A DNA stretch of 64,000 bases from Paenibacillus tyrphae (lineage in GTDB: Bacteria; Bacillota; Bacilli; Paenibacillales; NBRC-103111). The stretch covers positions 124,001 to 188,000 of the forward strand of contig NZ_JAMZAW010000005.1 in the NCBI RefSeq assembly GCF_024158745.1, in the 5' to 3' direction. The translations under genes and the position numbers were made by a program. Positions 17,065-27,030 of this stretch are shown here, one piece after another. The notes under the pieces are model-generated. The model had not been told where the DNA came from. It saw only the letters and a program-made list of their open reading frames with translations, and made no database searches. Position 1 is the stretch's first letter. Every line of letters starts with the position of its first letter.

Positions 17065-18414
17065 TTGCAGGACGTCTTCGACTATATCGAGCGGCACCAG
17101 GACGAGTACATCCGCTGGCTGCAGGCGTTATGCCGCCAACCAAGCGTTGCGGCGCAAAACCGGGGGATGGCGGAAACCGCGAAGATGGTAGAGGGGCTGA
17201 TCCGGGAGATCGGCGGCCACGCGAAGCGGATCGACACTTCCGGTTACCCGGTCGTTTACGGCGAGTTTGCAAACGGTAAAAAGAAAACGCTCTCTTTTTA
17301 AAACCACTACGACGTGCAGCCGGAAGACCCGGTGGAGCTGTGGGACTCGCCGCCATTTGCCGCCGAAATCCGGGATGGACGTATCTATGCCCGGGGGGTC
17401 GCGGACAACAAGGGCAATTTGAGCGCCCGGCTCGCTGCGGTGCATGCCTATACGGCGGTGCGGGGCGGGCTACCGCTGAACGTGAAGTTCGTTATTGAGG
17501 GCGAAGAAGAGATCGGCAGCCTGCATCTCCGCGAATTCGTCGACGCGCACAGGGAGCTTGTGCAAGCGGACGGCTGCATCTGGGAGTTCGGCTACAAGAA
17601 CGCAGACGGCAGCCTGCAGGCCAGCTTCGGGGTGAAAGGCATGTGCTACGTCGAGCTCGTGTGCCGGGGGGCGAATACGGAGATGCATTCCTCGCATGCG
17701 GCCGTCATCGAAAATCCGGCCTGGCGGTTAATCTGGGCGTTGAACACGCTCAAAACGCCGGACGAACGCATACATATCAAAGGATTTTACGATAAGGTGG
17801 CTTCGTTGTCCGAGACGGACATCGAGGCGCTTCGGCAGATGGCTTACGACGAAGAAAGCACCTTGGAGAAGTTCGGTCTGGACTCGTTCGTCCTTGGGCT
17901 GTCCGGTCTGCCGCTGAAGGAAAAGCTGATTTACCAGCCGACCTGTACCGTGTGCGGGTTTCAATCGGGCTATACCGGCCAGGGCAAGAAGACGGTTCTG
18001 CCGTCCGAGGCGAGAGTGAAGCTGGATTTTCGTCTCGTACCCGACCAAGACCCGTTCGAAATCTTCCGGCTTCTGCGCCGGCACCTGGACGAGCACGGCT
18101 TCGCCGATATCGAAGCGATTCCGTATACGATGACGTATCCGGCCCGTACGCCGCTCGATAACGCTCTGGCGCGGTCGGTCGTCCGGACGGCCAAGCAGAT
18201 CTACGGGACGGAGCCGACGCTGAAGCCGATGTCGCCCGCGACCGGCCCGATGTACATTTTGTGCCAGCGCATCGGCATTCCTGCGGTTTCCGTCGGGGTC
18301 GGGCATTTCGCTTCGAATAACCATGCCCCGAATGAAAATATCGCCGTCGACGATTATATCCAAGGCATCAAGCATATCGCGGCCATTATCGAAGACTTTG
18401 CCATCCAAGAGTAA
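17065..18414 (+). pseudogene. M20 dipeptidase with in-frame nonsense codon
   Basis: This would be a 449-residue zinc dipeptidase (ArgE/DapE/CNDP type), starting at TTG 17065 after GGGGGTGG. TAA at 17299-17301 interrupts the frame at codon 79, between TLSF and NHYDVQPEDPVELW, where the family normally has an aromatic or hydrophobic residue. The frame is otherwise intact across the stop. Downstream motifs remain (YARGVADNKGNLSARL, FVIEGEEEIGS, the end GVGHFASNNHAPNENI). Restarting at the later GTG would lose the His metal ligand of HYD, so neither piece should be active. First gene of the peptide-uptake operon; the binding protein starts 22 bp after it. It could also be a base-call error. Confidence 0.85.
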
Positions 18415-18436
18415 TCCTGAAGGGGGACACATATTT

Positions 18437-19975
18437 ATGAAAAGGTTTACATCCATCAGTTTGGCCTTGGTTCTTGCGTTGTCGGTCGGCCTTGCCGGCT
18501 GTGGCAAACCGGATGCGGCGGGTGCAGGCGGGCAGCAGGGAAGCGGGCAAGCGAAGGAAAAAGTGCTGACCATCGCCCGCAGCGGCGACATTCTCGGCTT
18601 CGACGTTCACAACCACGGCTTTACGAGTACGGAGTCGGTTCACGTCAACATGTTCAACTACTTGGTCAAGCGGGACCGGGAAGGCAAGTTTCAGCCCGAT
18701 CTGGCCGTGTCGTGGGAAAATGTGAACCCGACCACCTGGCGGTTCAAATTACGCCCGGACGTCAAATTCCAGAACGGCGATCCGTTTACGGCGGCCGACG
18801 TGAAATTTTCGCTGGAACGCGTCGCCAAAGACGCCAAGCTGGTGGAGAACGGCAACTACAAGCAGATTAAGGAAGTAAAGGTGGTCGACGACCTGACGGT
18901 CGACGTCATTACCCACGAAGCGGAGCCGGTTTTGCTGTCGCGCCTGTCCCGCCTCGGCTCCAGCATGCTACCGTCCAAATATATTCAGGAAAAGGGCTGG
19001 GACGAGTTTCTGAAAAAGCCTGTGGGCACCGGCCCGTATAAGTTCTCCGAGTGGATTCGCGACGACCGCGTCATTCTGGTGAAAAATGACGATTATTTCG
19101 GCGAAAAAGGGAAATGGGACAAGCTGGTGTTCCGCTCGATTCCGGAGGAAGCGACACGGGTCTCCGAGCTGCTGACCGATGGGGTGGACATCGCGGTGCA
19201 GATTCCGCCGACCGATATGAAACGGATTAACAACGTCAACTCGACCCAGACGATCAGCGGTCCGACGACGCGCGTCATGATGCTGTCGCTGCGCACGACG
19301 AGCGGCCCGACGGCCGATCCGCGCGTGCGCGAGGCCATCGATCTGGCGATCAACAAAAAAGCGATTATCGACAGCCTGTTCGAAGGCGACGGCAAAGAAA
19401 CGCTGACGCCGATTATCCCGGGCATCTTCGGAGCGAAGCCGGATTTGTTCGGCAAGTCGAACTACAATCCCGAGCGCGCCAAGCAGCTGCTGAAGGAAGC
19501 CGGTTTTGAAAACGGTCTTACGATCAGCTTCACCGGCTCGGTAGGCAAGTCGCTCAAGGATAAGGAAACGTCAGAGCTGATCGCGGCGATGCTGGAAGAG
19601 GTCGGCATCAAGGTGAAGATGGAAATTTTGGAATCGAGCAAATTCAACGAAAAACGTAATGCCGGCACGACGGGCGATATGTTTCTTGTCGCGTACTCCA
19701 ACTCGATGTTCGACGCCGCGCTGTTGTACAAGCGTCTGAAACCGGATACAGGGTACAACAATCCCGAAGTGACGAAGCTGCTGAGCGATGCGGAGAAAAA
19801 TATGAACGCCCAGGAGCGGGAGAAGCAGTTCCAGCAGGTGCAGGACATTTTGGCCAAGGACCGCCCGCAAATTCAACTGCTGCAATTGAGCGCGAACTAC
19901 GGCATCAACAAACGCATAGAGTTTACTCCGAGAATCGACGAAATCACATATGCGGACGAAATTATTTTGAAGTAG
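18437..19975 (+). CDS. ABC transporter peptide-binding lipoprotein (SBP_bac_5)
   Basis: A 512-residue extracytoplasmic binding protein of the DppA/OppA family. A lipoprotein signal with lipobox LAGC (Cys about 21) is followed by a family-5 solute-binding domain (KVLTIARSGDILGFDVHN, DLAVSWENVNPTTWRFKLRPDVKFQNGDPFTAADVKFSLERV, VGTGPYKFSEW, VREAIDLAINKKAI, YNPERAKQLLKEAGF). It delivers di- or oligopeptides to the two permeases encoded next. The ATG at 18437 follows AGGGGG. A hairpin after the gene probably lowers downstream expression so that the binding protein is in excess. Ligand unproven; nickel or other peptides are possible within the family. Confidence 0.9.
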   Translation: MKRFTSISLALVLALSVGLAGCGKPDAAGAGGQQGSGQAKEKVLTIARSGDILGFDVHNHGFTSTESVHVNMFNYLVKRDREGKFQPDLAVSWENVNPTTWRFKLRPDVKFQNGDPFTAADVKFSLERVAKDAKLVENGNYKQIKEVKVVDDLTVDVITHEAEPVLLSRLSRLGSSMLPSKYIQEKGWDEFLKKPVGTGPYKFSEWIRDDRVILVKNDDYFGEKGKWDKLVFRSIPEEATRVSELLTDGVDIAVQIPPTDMKRINNVNSTQTISGPTTRVMMLSLRTTSGPTADPRVREAIDLAINKKAIIDSLFEGDGKETLTPIIPGIFGAKPDLFGKSNYNPERAKQLLKEAGFENGLTISFTGSVGKSLKDKETSELIAAMLEEVGIKVKMEILESSKFNEKRNAGTTGDMFLVAYSNSMFDAALLYKRLKPDTGYNNPEVTKLLSDAEKNMNAQEREKQFQQVQDILAKDRPQIQLLQLSANYGINKRIEFTPRIDEITYADEIILK

Positions 19976-19995
19976 GCCTAACCTAACACTTGTTC

Positions 19996-20022
19996 GAGGG
20001 GTCTCAATCGCAGACCCCTTTG
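19996..20022 (+). terminator. leaky intercistronic terminator
   Basis: An 8-bp stem (AGGGGTCT 19997-20004 with AGACCCCT 20012-20019) is followed by a short TTT. It sits between the binding-protein and permease genes of one operon. Confidence 0.6.
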
Positions 20023-20052
20023 TCATTCCATCCTGTCCTTGGGAGGTACACC

Positions 20053-20970
20053 GTGAGGCAATTTTTCGTGAAGTCGATTATGCAGTTCATCCCCGTGCTG
20101 TTTCTGATCTCCCTGATCGTGTTCCTGCTCGTCCACGTTTCCGGAGATCCGGTTACGCTGATGCTTCCGGACACGGCGACGGACGAAGAACGCAGGGCAC
20201 TGACCGTGGCGCTCGGCCTGGACCAACCGCTGTACGTTCAATATTTCAAATTTATGGCGCAATTGGTGCAAGGGGACTTCGGAAATTCGTTCCGCTACCA
20301 CCAGCCTGCGCTGCCGATCGTGCTCGACCGGCTGCCAGCGACGTTCGAGCTCGCGGCTGCGGCGATGGTCGTCGCGACAGTCATCGCCATTCCGCTCGGC
20401 ATTATTTCGGCGACCAAGCGCAATTCGTTCTGGGACGTGTTCGCTACCGGAGCGGCGGTGCTCGGGAAGGCGATGCCGCATTTCTGGCTCGGCATTATGT
20501 TTATTCTGCTCTTCTCCGTTAACCTGGGGATGTTCCCGGTGTCCGGCCGCGGCACGCTGCTGCATCTGGTCCTGCCCGCGGTGACGCTCGGCACAGGGAT
20601 CGCCGCCGAAATGACGCGCTTGATCCGCTCTAGTATGCTAGAAATTTTAGGGCAAGATTACATTCGAACCGCCCGCAGCAAGGGCGTAGCCGAGAAGCTT
20701 GTCATTTACAAGCATGCGTTCCGCAACTCGCTCATTCCGGTCGTCACGATCATGGCGCTGCAAATTTCCACGCTGATTAGCGGCGCGCTCATTACGGAGA
20801 CGATCTATGCGTGGCCCGGCATGGGACAGCTCATTATTCAAGCGGTCAATACCCGGGATATGGCGATCGTACAGGCGGCCGTGTTCGTCATCGCGTTCTT
20901 GGTCATTCTCAGCAACATGCTCGCGGACCTCGTCTACCGGCTGCTGGATCCGCGCATCAAATTCAATTAA
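20053..20970 (+). CDS. peptide ABC transporter permease, DppB-like
   Basis: A 305-residue inner-membrane subunit with six predicted helices, the N-terminal DppB domain (VHVSGDPVTLMLPD, EERRALTVALGLDQPLYVQY) and the EAA-type loop MLEILGQDYIRTARSKGVAEKLVIYKH that contacts the ATPases. The GTG start at 20053 is chosen for the GGGAGG 7 nt upstream; the longer frame overlaps the terminator hairpin. It pairs with the DppC-like protein encoded 21 bp later. Confidence 0.92.
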   Translation: MRQFFVKSIMQFIPVLFLISLIVFLLVHVSGDPVTLMLPDTATDEERRALTVALGLDQPLYVQYFKFMAQLVQGDFGNSFRYHQPALPIVLDRLPATFELAAAAMVVATVIAIPLGIISATKRNSFWDVFATGAAVLGKAMPHFWLGIMFILLFSVNLGMFPVSGRGTLLHLVLPAVTLGTGIAAEMTRLIRSSMLEILGQDYIRTARSKGVAEKLVIYKHAFRNSLIPVVTIMALQISTLISGALITETIYAWPGMGQLIIQAVNTRDMAIVQAAVFVIAFLVILSNMLADLVYRLLDPRIKFN

Positions 20971-20991
20971 ACGCAGGAGGCGAGCGCATAC

Positions 20992-21918
20992 ATGAGCGTA
21001 TCGATTGAAGCGCAAAGCGGACAGGTCGGCACAGCATCCGCATCGAAGCGTCCCGGCAAGGCGGCGCGCATCGTCCGTTCGCTGCTGAAGAGCAAGACGG
21101 GCACCATCGGATTCATCATCGTCGTTGCGGTCGTGTTCATGGCGGTTTTCGCCGGCGCCCTGGCGCCGCACGATCCTGCCAAAACGAATGCGGTCAAGCG
21201 GCTGCTGCCTCCGATGTGGATGGCAAAAGGCACGGCGGACCATCCGCTGGGCACGGACAATTTGGGACGCGACGTCCTCAGCCGCATCATCTACGGCTCG
21301 CAAATTTCGCTGCTCGTCGGCGTGTGCGCCGTGGCCGTTGCCGGAACGATCGGCGTGATTCTGGGGCTGATCTCAGGATATTACGGAGGCTGGACCGACC
21401 GGATCATAATGCGGATCGTCGACGCCTTCCTAGCGATTCCGAATATTTTATTCATGCTCGTGATTCTTGCCGTGCTCGGTCCCGGCTTGTTCTCGCTCAT
21501 TTTCGTGCTGGGGGTCACCAACTGGGTCAAGTACGCGCGTATTATCCGCGGGGAAGTGCTCAGTGTCAAGGAGCGCGATTACGTGAGAGCGGCCCGCGCC
21601 GTCGGCTCGCGCGACATACGGATTATTTTCAAGCATATCCTGCCCAATGTTGTTTCGTCGTTCATTGTCGTATCCACGCTGAGCATCGCCACGACCATTA
21701 TATTGGAAGCTTCTTTAAGCTTTCTCGGCTTGGGCATTCAGCCGCCGACCGTCACGTGGGGCGGCATGCTGAGTGACGGCAGACAATATCTGGCTACTAG
21801 CTGGTGGGTCGCGACGTTCCCCGGAATCGCCATTACGATTACCGTGCTGGGGATCATTTTCCTCGGCGACTGGCTGCGCGATATATTGGACCCGCGAATG
21901 AAAACGAAAGAATCTTAA
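20992..21918 (+). CDS. peptide ABC transporter permease, DppC-like
   Basis: A 308-residue inner-membrane permease with an OppC-type N-terminal extension (HDPAKTN, HPLGTDNLGRDVLSRIIYGSQISLLVG) and the EAA loop RGEVLSVKERDYVRAARAVG. The end has GDWLRDILDPRMK, typical of DppC. AGGAGG lies upstream of ATG 20992. It forms the heteromeric channel with the DppB-like subunit. Confidence 0.93.
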   Translation: MSVSIEAQSGQVGTASASKRPGKAARIVRSLLKSKTGTIGFIIVVAVVFMAVFAGALAPHDPAKTNAVKRLLPPMWMAKGTADHPLGTDNLGRDVLSRIIYGSQISLLVGVCAVAVAGTIGVILGLISGYYGGWTDRIIMRIVDAFLAIPNILFMLVILAVLGPGLFSLIFVLGVTNWVKYARIIRGEVLSVKERDYVRAARAVGSRDIRIIFKHILPNVVSSFIVVSTLSIATTIILEASLSFLGLGIQPPTVTWGGMLSDGRQYLATSWWVATFPGIAITITVLGIIFLGDWLRDILDPRMKTKES

Positions 21919-21958
21919 CTCGCGGGATGTACACACGACACGAATCGAGGTGAAACCG

Positions 21959-22924
21959 TTGGCGCCACTGCTGGAAGTTAAAAACTTGAAAACCCATTTC
22001 AAAACCGAGGGAGGCGTCGTCGCTTCCGTCAACGGGGTTTCGTTCACGGTATCGAAAGGGGAGACGCTCGCCATCGTCGGCGAATCCGGCTGTGGGAAAA
22101 GCGTCACGTCCCTGTCCATTATGGGACTCGTTGCTCCGCCCGGCAAAGTGGTCGGCGGGGAGATTTTGCTGGAAGGCGAGAACCTGCTCGGCAAAAGCCA
22201 TAAACAAATGCGCAAGCTGAGGGGCAACAAGCTCTCGATGATTTTTCAGGAGCCGATGACGTCCCTGAATCCGGTATTCACGATCGGGAATCAGTTGGGC
22301 GAAGTGTTTCGCAATCACCAGAATGCAGACAAAAAGCAGGCGAGAGCGAAAAGCATCGCCATGCTGGAGAGCGTCGGCATCCCGCGGGCGGACAAAGTCG
22401 TCGATTATTTCCCGCACCAGCTTTCCGGCGGTATGCGGCAGCGCGTCATGATCGCGATGGCGCTGGCCTGCAATCCGGCGCTGCTGATCGCCGACGAGCC
22501 GACGACCGCGCTCGACGTGACGATTCAGGCGCAAATTTTGGAGCTGCTCAAAAGCTTGAGCAAGGACCGGGATACGGGCGTCGTGCTGATCACCCACGAT
22601 CTCGGCGTCGTCGCAGAGATGGCCGACCGGGTCGTCGTGATGTATGCCGGCGAGGTCGTGGAGGAAGCGGATGTGTTCGAACTGTTCGCCCGTCCGAGGC
22701 ATCCGTATACGAAAGGACTGCTCGGCTCGCTGCCGAAGCTCGACGAGCAGCGCGAAGAGCTGGACTCCATTTACGGCTCGGTGCCCAATCCGCTGAACAT
22801 GCCGGGCGGATGCGCGTTCCACCCGCGCTGTCCGGCCGCAACCGAGCGCTGCAAGTCCAACGTTCCGATGCTCGAACCGGTTGCCGCGGGCCATTGGGCG
22901 CGCTGCTTCTACAGTAAGGAGTGA
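21959..22924 (+). CDS. peptide ABC transporter ATPase, DppD-like
   Basis: A 321-residue ATPase: Walker A GESGCGKS, signature LSGGMRQR, Walker [13 protein letters not shown], and the oligopeptide-transporter C-terminal extension with clustered cysteines ([14 protein letters not shown]) that in DppD homologues can bind an Fe-S cluster. TTG 21959 is preferred, as GAGGTG lies 6 nt before it. GTG 21950 would place that site inside the gene. It works with the DppF-like ATPase encoded next. Confidence 0.92.
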   Translation: MAPLLEVKNLKTHFKTEGGVVASVNGVSFTVSKGETLAIVGESGCGKSVTSLSIMGLVAPPGKVVGGEILLEGENLLGKSHKQMRKLRGNKLSMIFQEPMTSLNPVFTIGNQLGEVFRNHQNADKKQARAKSIAMLESVGIPRADKVVDYFPHQLSGGMRQRVMIAMALACNPALLIADEPTTALDVTIQAQILELLKSLSKDRDTGVVLITHDLGVVAEMADRVVVMYAGEVVEEADVFELFARPRHPYTKGLLGSLPKLDEQREELDSIYGSVPNPLNMPGGCAFHPRCPAATERCKSNVPMLEPVAAGHWARCFYSKE

Positions 22925-22930
22925 TTTGAC

Positions 22931-23908
22931 ATGAGCCAAACGAGCCAGCTACTATTGGAAGTTAAAGGGTTAAAAAAGCATTTTCCGTACAAGCAAGGCT
23001 TGTTTTCCCGGCAAAAAGGGGTTGTGCATGCAGTAGACGGCCTCGACTTTACCGTGAACCGCGGGGAGACGCTCGGGATCGTGGGCGAGTCCGGGTGCGG
23101 GAAGTCGACGGCGGGCCAGCTTATTTTGCAGCTGCTGGAGCCGACGGCAGGCGAAGTTTGGTTCGAGGGCCAGAACTTGACCGCGCTCGGCAAAGAGGAC
23201 GTGCGCAAGGTGCGCCGCCATCTGCAAATCATTTTCCAGGACCCGTACTCGTCGCTGAACCCGAGAATGAAGGTCGAGGACATCGTCGCCGAGCCGCTGG
23301 AGGTACACGGCCTGTACAAAGGCGCGGCTTTGAAGGAGCGGGTCGTCGAGCTGCTGCGGCTGGTCGGTCTGGACGAGCACCATATGTCGCGGCATCCCCA
23401 CGAATTCAGCGGCGGCCAAAGGCAGCGCATCGGAATAGCCCGGGCGCTCGCGCTGAATCCGAGCCTGATCGTATGCGACGAGGCGGTATCCGCCCTGGAT
23501 GTGTCGATCCAATCGCAAATTTTGAATCTGCTCAAGAAGCTGCAAAAGGAACTGAAGCTGACTTATATCTTCATCGCCCACGGGCTGCCTGCGGTCAAGC
23601 ACATCAGCGACCGCATCGCCGTCATGTATTTGGGTAAAATCGTCGAGCTGGCGGACCGCGACTCCTTGTTCGCGCACCCCCGCCATCCGTATACGCAAGC
23701 GCTGCTATCGGCCGTTCCGGTGCCTGATCCGACGCAGCGGAAGGAGCGTATTATCCTGCAGGGCGATCTGCCCAATCCGGCGAACCCTCCGAAGGGGTGC
23801 AGCTTTCATACGCGCTGCCCTTACGCGCAGGACATTTGCCGCAGCGCACCGCCTGCCTTGGAGCGGCAAGCGGACGGCCATTTGGCGGCTTGCCATTTTC
23901 CGCTATAA
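22931..23908 (+). CDS. peptide ABC transporter ATPase, DppF-like
   Basis: A 325-residue ATPase: Walker [10 protein letters not shown], signature FSGGQRQR, Walker [14 protein letters not shown]-loop FIAHG with the usual [17 protein letters not shown] of DppF/OppF, and a C-terminal [14 protein letters not shown] cluster. AAGGAG lies before ATG 22931, which is 7 bp after the DppD stop. It completes a full peptide ABC importer. Confidence 0.93.
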   Translation: MSQTSQLLLEVKGLKKHFPYKQGLFSRQKGVVHAVDGLDFTVNRGETLGIVGESGCGKSTAGQLILQLLEPTAGEVWFEGQNLTALGKEDVRKVRRHLQIIFQDPYSSLNPRMKVEDIVAEPLEVHGLYKGAALKERVVELLRLVGLDEHHMSRHPHEFSGGQRQRIGIARALALNPSLIVCDEAVSALDVSIQSQILNLLKKLQKELKLTYIFIAHGLPAVKHISDRIAVMYLGKIVELADRDSLFAHPRHPYTQALLSAVPVPDPTQRKERIILQGDLPNPANPPKGCSFHTRCPYAQDICRSAPPALERQADGHLAACHFPL

Positions 23909-23923
23909 AGGAGCGACCAACCG

Positions 23924-25744
23924 ATGGAATCCAAAGCTTTGACCGAGCCAAACGATAATCTGCACGCTTATCTTACCGTGCTGTCCGCCTACCAGCCGCA
24001 AGTGGTTCCGGGGCGCGGGCGGGTTACGTTTTTGACCAAGAAAACCGGCCTGCCCCAGCTGTGGAGCTGGGAGGCGGCGACGGACCGCTGTGAGCAGGTG
24101 ATCCAGCTGCCCGACCGGGTCGTGGAAGCCAAGCATTCTCCGTGCGGTTCGCGTACGGTTATTGGGATGGATCATAAGGGGAACGAGAAGCAGCAGCTTT
24201 ATGTGCTGGACAACGACACGCTGGACTTGCAGGAGCTGATGATATCCCCACAGCATTTTCATAATGTCGGAGACTGGTCTCCCTGCGGGCAGAAAATCGC
24301 ATTTTCCAGCAACCGCCGGGGGCCCGGGCTGTTCGATGTTTTCGTGCAGGATGTTGAGACGAAGCAGGTCGAGGAGGTTTACCGTCACGAGGGCCGGTGC
24401 GTACCGCTCTGCTGGCTGCCGGACGGCAGCGGCTTGCTGATTTTGGCCGATGTGACGAATGTGGTCCAGTCGCTTCACGTGCTTGATCTAAGCAGCGGCT
24501 CGGTCCGGGAGATCGGCGTGCCGGGGGCGGGCGATTACGCTTCGGTTCAACTGGCGAAGGATGGCACGGGGTATTTCGTCACCAATGCGGCCGAGAACAC
24601 GATGGCGCTGTACCGCTTTTCCCCGGAGCGGCCGGGGGCGGAGCTGCTTGTCCATGTCCCGGCGTGGGATATCGAGGTGGCGAAGCTGTCGCCGGACGGC
24701 AAACGGATCGCGTACACCGTGAACGAAGGCGGCATTTCCGCGCTATACCTGTATGAGGTGGAAGGCGGACATTCCACGGCGGTGAAGCTGCCGCGCGGCG
24801 TGATTCCATCGCTGTCGTGGCTGAATGACGACGAGTTGATTTTTGCGCTGAAAAGTCCGGTGCTGCCGGGGGACATCTGGCGCTACGGGTTGAAGGACAA
24901 GTCGCTCCGGCGCCTCACCTCGTTCGGCAGGTCGGAGACGATCGAGCATTTGTGGCAGGAAGCCGAGCTGTACACGTTCCGTTCGTTTGACGGGGTGGAG
25001 GTGCCGTACTTTTATTACCGGCCGGCCGGGAGCGCCGGACAGACGGAGGAAAGCTGTCCCGCGCCTACGGTGGTGTACGTGCATGGCGGGCCGGAATCGC
25101 AGATCCGGTTCGAATTTCACCCGGTCATTCAATATTTGGTCGGGCAAGGCTTTAACGTCGTAACGCCCAACGTCCGCGGCAGCATGGGCTACGGCAAAAC
25201 GTACCTGAACCTCGACAACGCGAGAAAACGGATGGACGCGGTGGCCGATCTGGCGTGGATGGTGAAGGACTTGAGCCGTTTCGCGACGGTCGACACCGAC
25301 AAAATCGGCGTTATGGGACGAAGCTACGGCGGGTTTATGGTGCTGGCCGCGCTCACCCATTATCCGGATTTATGGGCGGCCGGGGTGGACATCGTCGGCA
25401 TCTCGCATTTCCGCACGTTTCTGGAAAATACCGGGGAATGGCGCAGAGCGCTGCGCGAAGCGGAATACGGCACGCTGGCGGACGATTCGGACTTCTTCGA
25501 GGAGATCGCCCCGCTCAACCATTCGCAGAACATCAAGGTGCCGCTGCTCATCTTCCACGGCCGCAACGATACGCGCGTTCCGGTCAGCGAGGCCGAGCAG
25601 CTGTATGCGGACATGCGGGCCCGCGGCCAGGAAGCGAAGCTGATTATTTTCGAGGACGAAGGACATCAGACGGAGAAAATGGAAAATCACATCGCGATGA
25701 ATACGGAAATTGTCCGTTTCTTCCGGGAATATCTCGAAGCATAG
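23924..25744 (+). CDS. S9 family serine peptidase (acylaminoacyl-peptidase type)
   Basis: A 606-residue cytosolic peptidase. Residues about 20-340 form a WD/beta-propeller gate (repeats such as WSPCGQKIAFSSNRRG and LSPDGKRIAYTVNEGG). Residues about 350-606 form the prolyl-oligopeptidase alpha/beta-hydrolase domain with Ser467 in GRSYGG, Asp in GRNDTRVP and His in DEGHQTEK. It removes residues from small or acylated peptides, which fits its place at the end of the peptide-import operon, 15 bp after the last ATPase gene. Confidence 0.9.
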   Translation: MESKALTEPNDNLHAYLTVLSAYQPQVVPGRGRVTFLTKKTGLPQLWSWEAATDRCEQVIQLPDRVVEAKHSPCGSRTVIGMDHKGNEKQQLYVLDNDTLDLQELMISPQHFHNVGDWSPCGQKIAFSSNRRGPGLFDVFVQDVETKQVEEVYRHEGRCVPLCWLPDGSGLLILADVTNVVQSLHVLDLSSGSVREIGVPGAGDYASVQLAKDGTGYFVTNAAENTMALYRFSPERPGAELLVHVPAWDIEVAKLSPDGKRIAYTVNEGGISALYLYEVEGGHSTAVKLPRGVIPSLSWLNDDELIFALKSPVLPGDIWRYGLKDKSLRRLTSFGRSETIEHLWQEAELYTFRSFDGVEVPYFYYRPAGSAGQTEESCPAPTVVYVHGGPESQIRFEFHPVIQYLVGQGFNVVTPNVRGSMGYGKTYLNLDNARKRMDAVADLAWMVKDLSRFATVDTDKIGVMGRSYGGFMVLAALTHYPDLWAAGVDIVGISHFRTFLENTGEWRRALREAEYGTLADDSDFFEEIAPLNHSQNIKVPLLIFHGRNDTRVPVSEAEQLYADMRARGQEAKLIIFEDEGHQTEKMENHIAMNTEIVRFFREYLEA

Positions 25745-25780
25745 CCGCATGGCGGAGGAACGGCCCTGGCGCTTGCTTTT

Positions 25781-25846
25781 CTTCATGAATCCTTCATGTG
25801 ACCTTAATCAAACCTTCATGCAACCTGTCTCCGAGGGAGATATGAT
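25781..25846 (+). promoter_or_regulatory. four 11-bp tandem repeats (PhoB/OmpR-type box) and -10
   Basis: CTTCATG (25781), CTTCATG (25792), CTTAATC (25803) and CTTCATG (25814) start exactly 11 bp apart. TATGAT (25841-25846) follows 20 nt after the last repeat. The spacing matches binding by tandem dimers of an OmpR/PhoB-class regulator. No consensus -35 is visible; the last repeat lies at its place. It precedes the thioredoxin reductase gene. Confidence 0.6.
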
Positions 25847-25884
25847 AAAGCTTAAGGGTAGGCAGTATGAAGGAGGAACACATC

Positions 25885-26826
25885 ATGTATAATAGCGTAA
25901 TTATCGGAACCGGCCCCGGAGGGTTGACGGCGGCTATTTATTTGGCGAGAGCGGGATTGAAGCCTCTGGTGATCGAAGGTCCGGAGCCGGGTGGACAACT
26001 GACGACGACGACCGAGGTCGAGAACTTCCCGGGCTTCCCGGAAGGGATCATGGGCCCCGAATTAATGGATAACATGCGTAAACAGGCCGAGCGCTTCGGC
26101 GCCGAATTCCGGACGGGTTGGGTGAACAAAGCCGATCTCTCCAAGCGGCCATTTACGCTTTCGGTAGAAGGCATGGGCGACATTCAAGCGGAAACGGTGA
26201 TCGTATCCACCGGAGCTTCTGCGAAATACCTCGGCATTCCCGGAGAAAAGGAGAACGTTGGCCGCGGGGTAAGCACCTGTGCGACATGCGACGGCTTCTT
26301 CTTCCGGGGCAAAAAAATTATCGTCATCGGCGGCGGGGATTCGGCCATGGAAGAGGCGAACTTCCTGACCCGCTTCGCTTCGGAGGTCGTTTTGGTGAAC
26401 CGGCGCACCGAGCTTCGCGCGTCGAAGATCATGCAGGAGCGGGCGCGCGCCAACGAGAAAATCAGCTGGAAGCTGAACCGGACTCCGCTGGAAGTCATCG
26501 CGGGCGAACGGGGCGTGACCGGGCTTAAGGTGAGAAACAACGATACCGGCGAGGAAGAAATCATCGAAGTAGACGGCATCTTCGTAGCGATCGGCCATAC
26601 GCCGAATACGAAGTTTCTGGACGGCCAGCTGACGACCGACGAGCATGGTTACCTGCTGGTGAAGCCCGGCACGACGGAAACGAACATTCCTGGCGTATTC
26701 GCGTGCGGCGACGTTCAGGACAGCCGGTATCGGCAGGCGATCAGCGCAGCGGGCACAGGCTGCATGGCGGCGCTTGATTGCGAGAGATTTCTGGAGTCGG
26801 CCGAGCTGAAGGAGCTTGCACTGTAA
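25885..26826 (+). CDS. trxB: thioredoxin reductase
   Basis: A 313-residue FAD enzyme that reduces thioredoxin with NADPH in the cytosol. FAD motif GTGPGGLTAAIYLARAG; NADPH motif GGGDSAMEEANFLT; redox-active CATC (Cys132 and Cys135); GVFACGDVQD near the end. All are canonical for low-molecular-weight TrxB. ATG 25885 follows AAGGAGG at good spacing; an in-frame ATG at 25867 would put the ribosome site inside the gene. A 66-bp array of OmpR-type repeats precedes it, so it may be under two-component control, unusual for a housekeeping trxB. It might be a second paralogue. Confidence 0.9.
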   Translation: MYNSVIIGTGPGGLTAAIYLARAGLKPLVIEGPEPGGQLTTTTEVENFPGFPEGIMGPELMDNMRKQAERFGAEFRTGWVNKADLSKRPFTLSVEGMGDIQAETVIVSTGASAKYLGIPGEKENVGRGVSTCATCDGFFFRGKKIIVIGGGDSAMEEANFLTRFASEVVLVNRRTELRASKIMQERARANEKISWKLNRTPLEVIAGERGVTGLKVRNNDTGEEEIIEVDGIFVAIGHTPNTKFLDGQLTTDEHGYLLVKPGTTETNIPGVFACGDVQDSRYRQAISAAGTGCMAALDCERFLESAELKELAL

Positions 26827-26955
26827 TCGAATCGGATAGGACTGACCCTGGCGTCTCAATGGCGCCGGGGCAATTGACTTTTATGCGCCTTAGAAATAAG
26901 GACATACATTCTGTCTACACAAGATCTTCAAAAGTGTCGTTTACACTGATCATAA

Positions 26956-26976
26956 CCTGACCCGCATCGGGACAGG
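26956..26976. repeat. inverted repeat upstream of lipoprotein gene
   Basis: CCTGACCCG and CGGGACAGG flank CAT and pair over 8 of 9 positions. No T tract follows. Either an operator or an RNA stem. The flanking gap 26827-27030 holds no other recognised signal. Confidence 0.35.
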
Positions 26977-27030
26977 AAATGAAGTGCGGACACTTATGGA
27001 GGTCTTTTTGCTTTGGAGAGGAGTATTTTT

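Noticed and set aside
21854-22939. 361-codon minus-strand frame over the DppD-like ATPase
   Set aside because: Antisense of a canonical ABC ATPase; no family features and no ribosome site.
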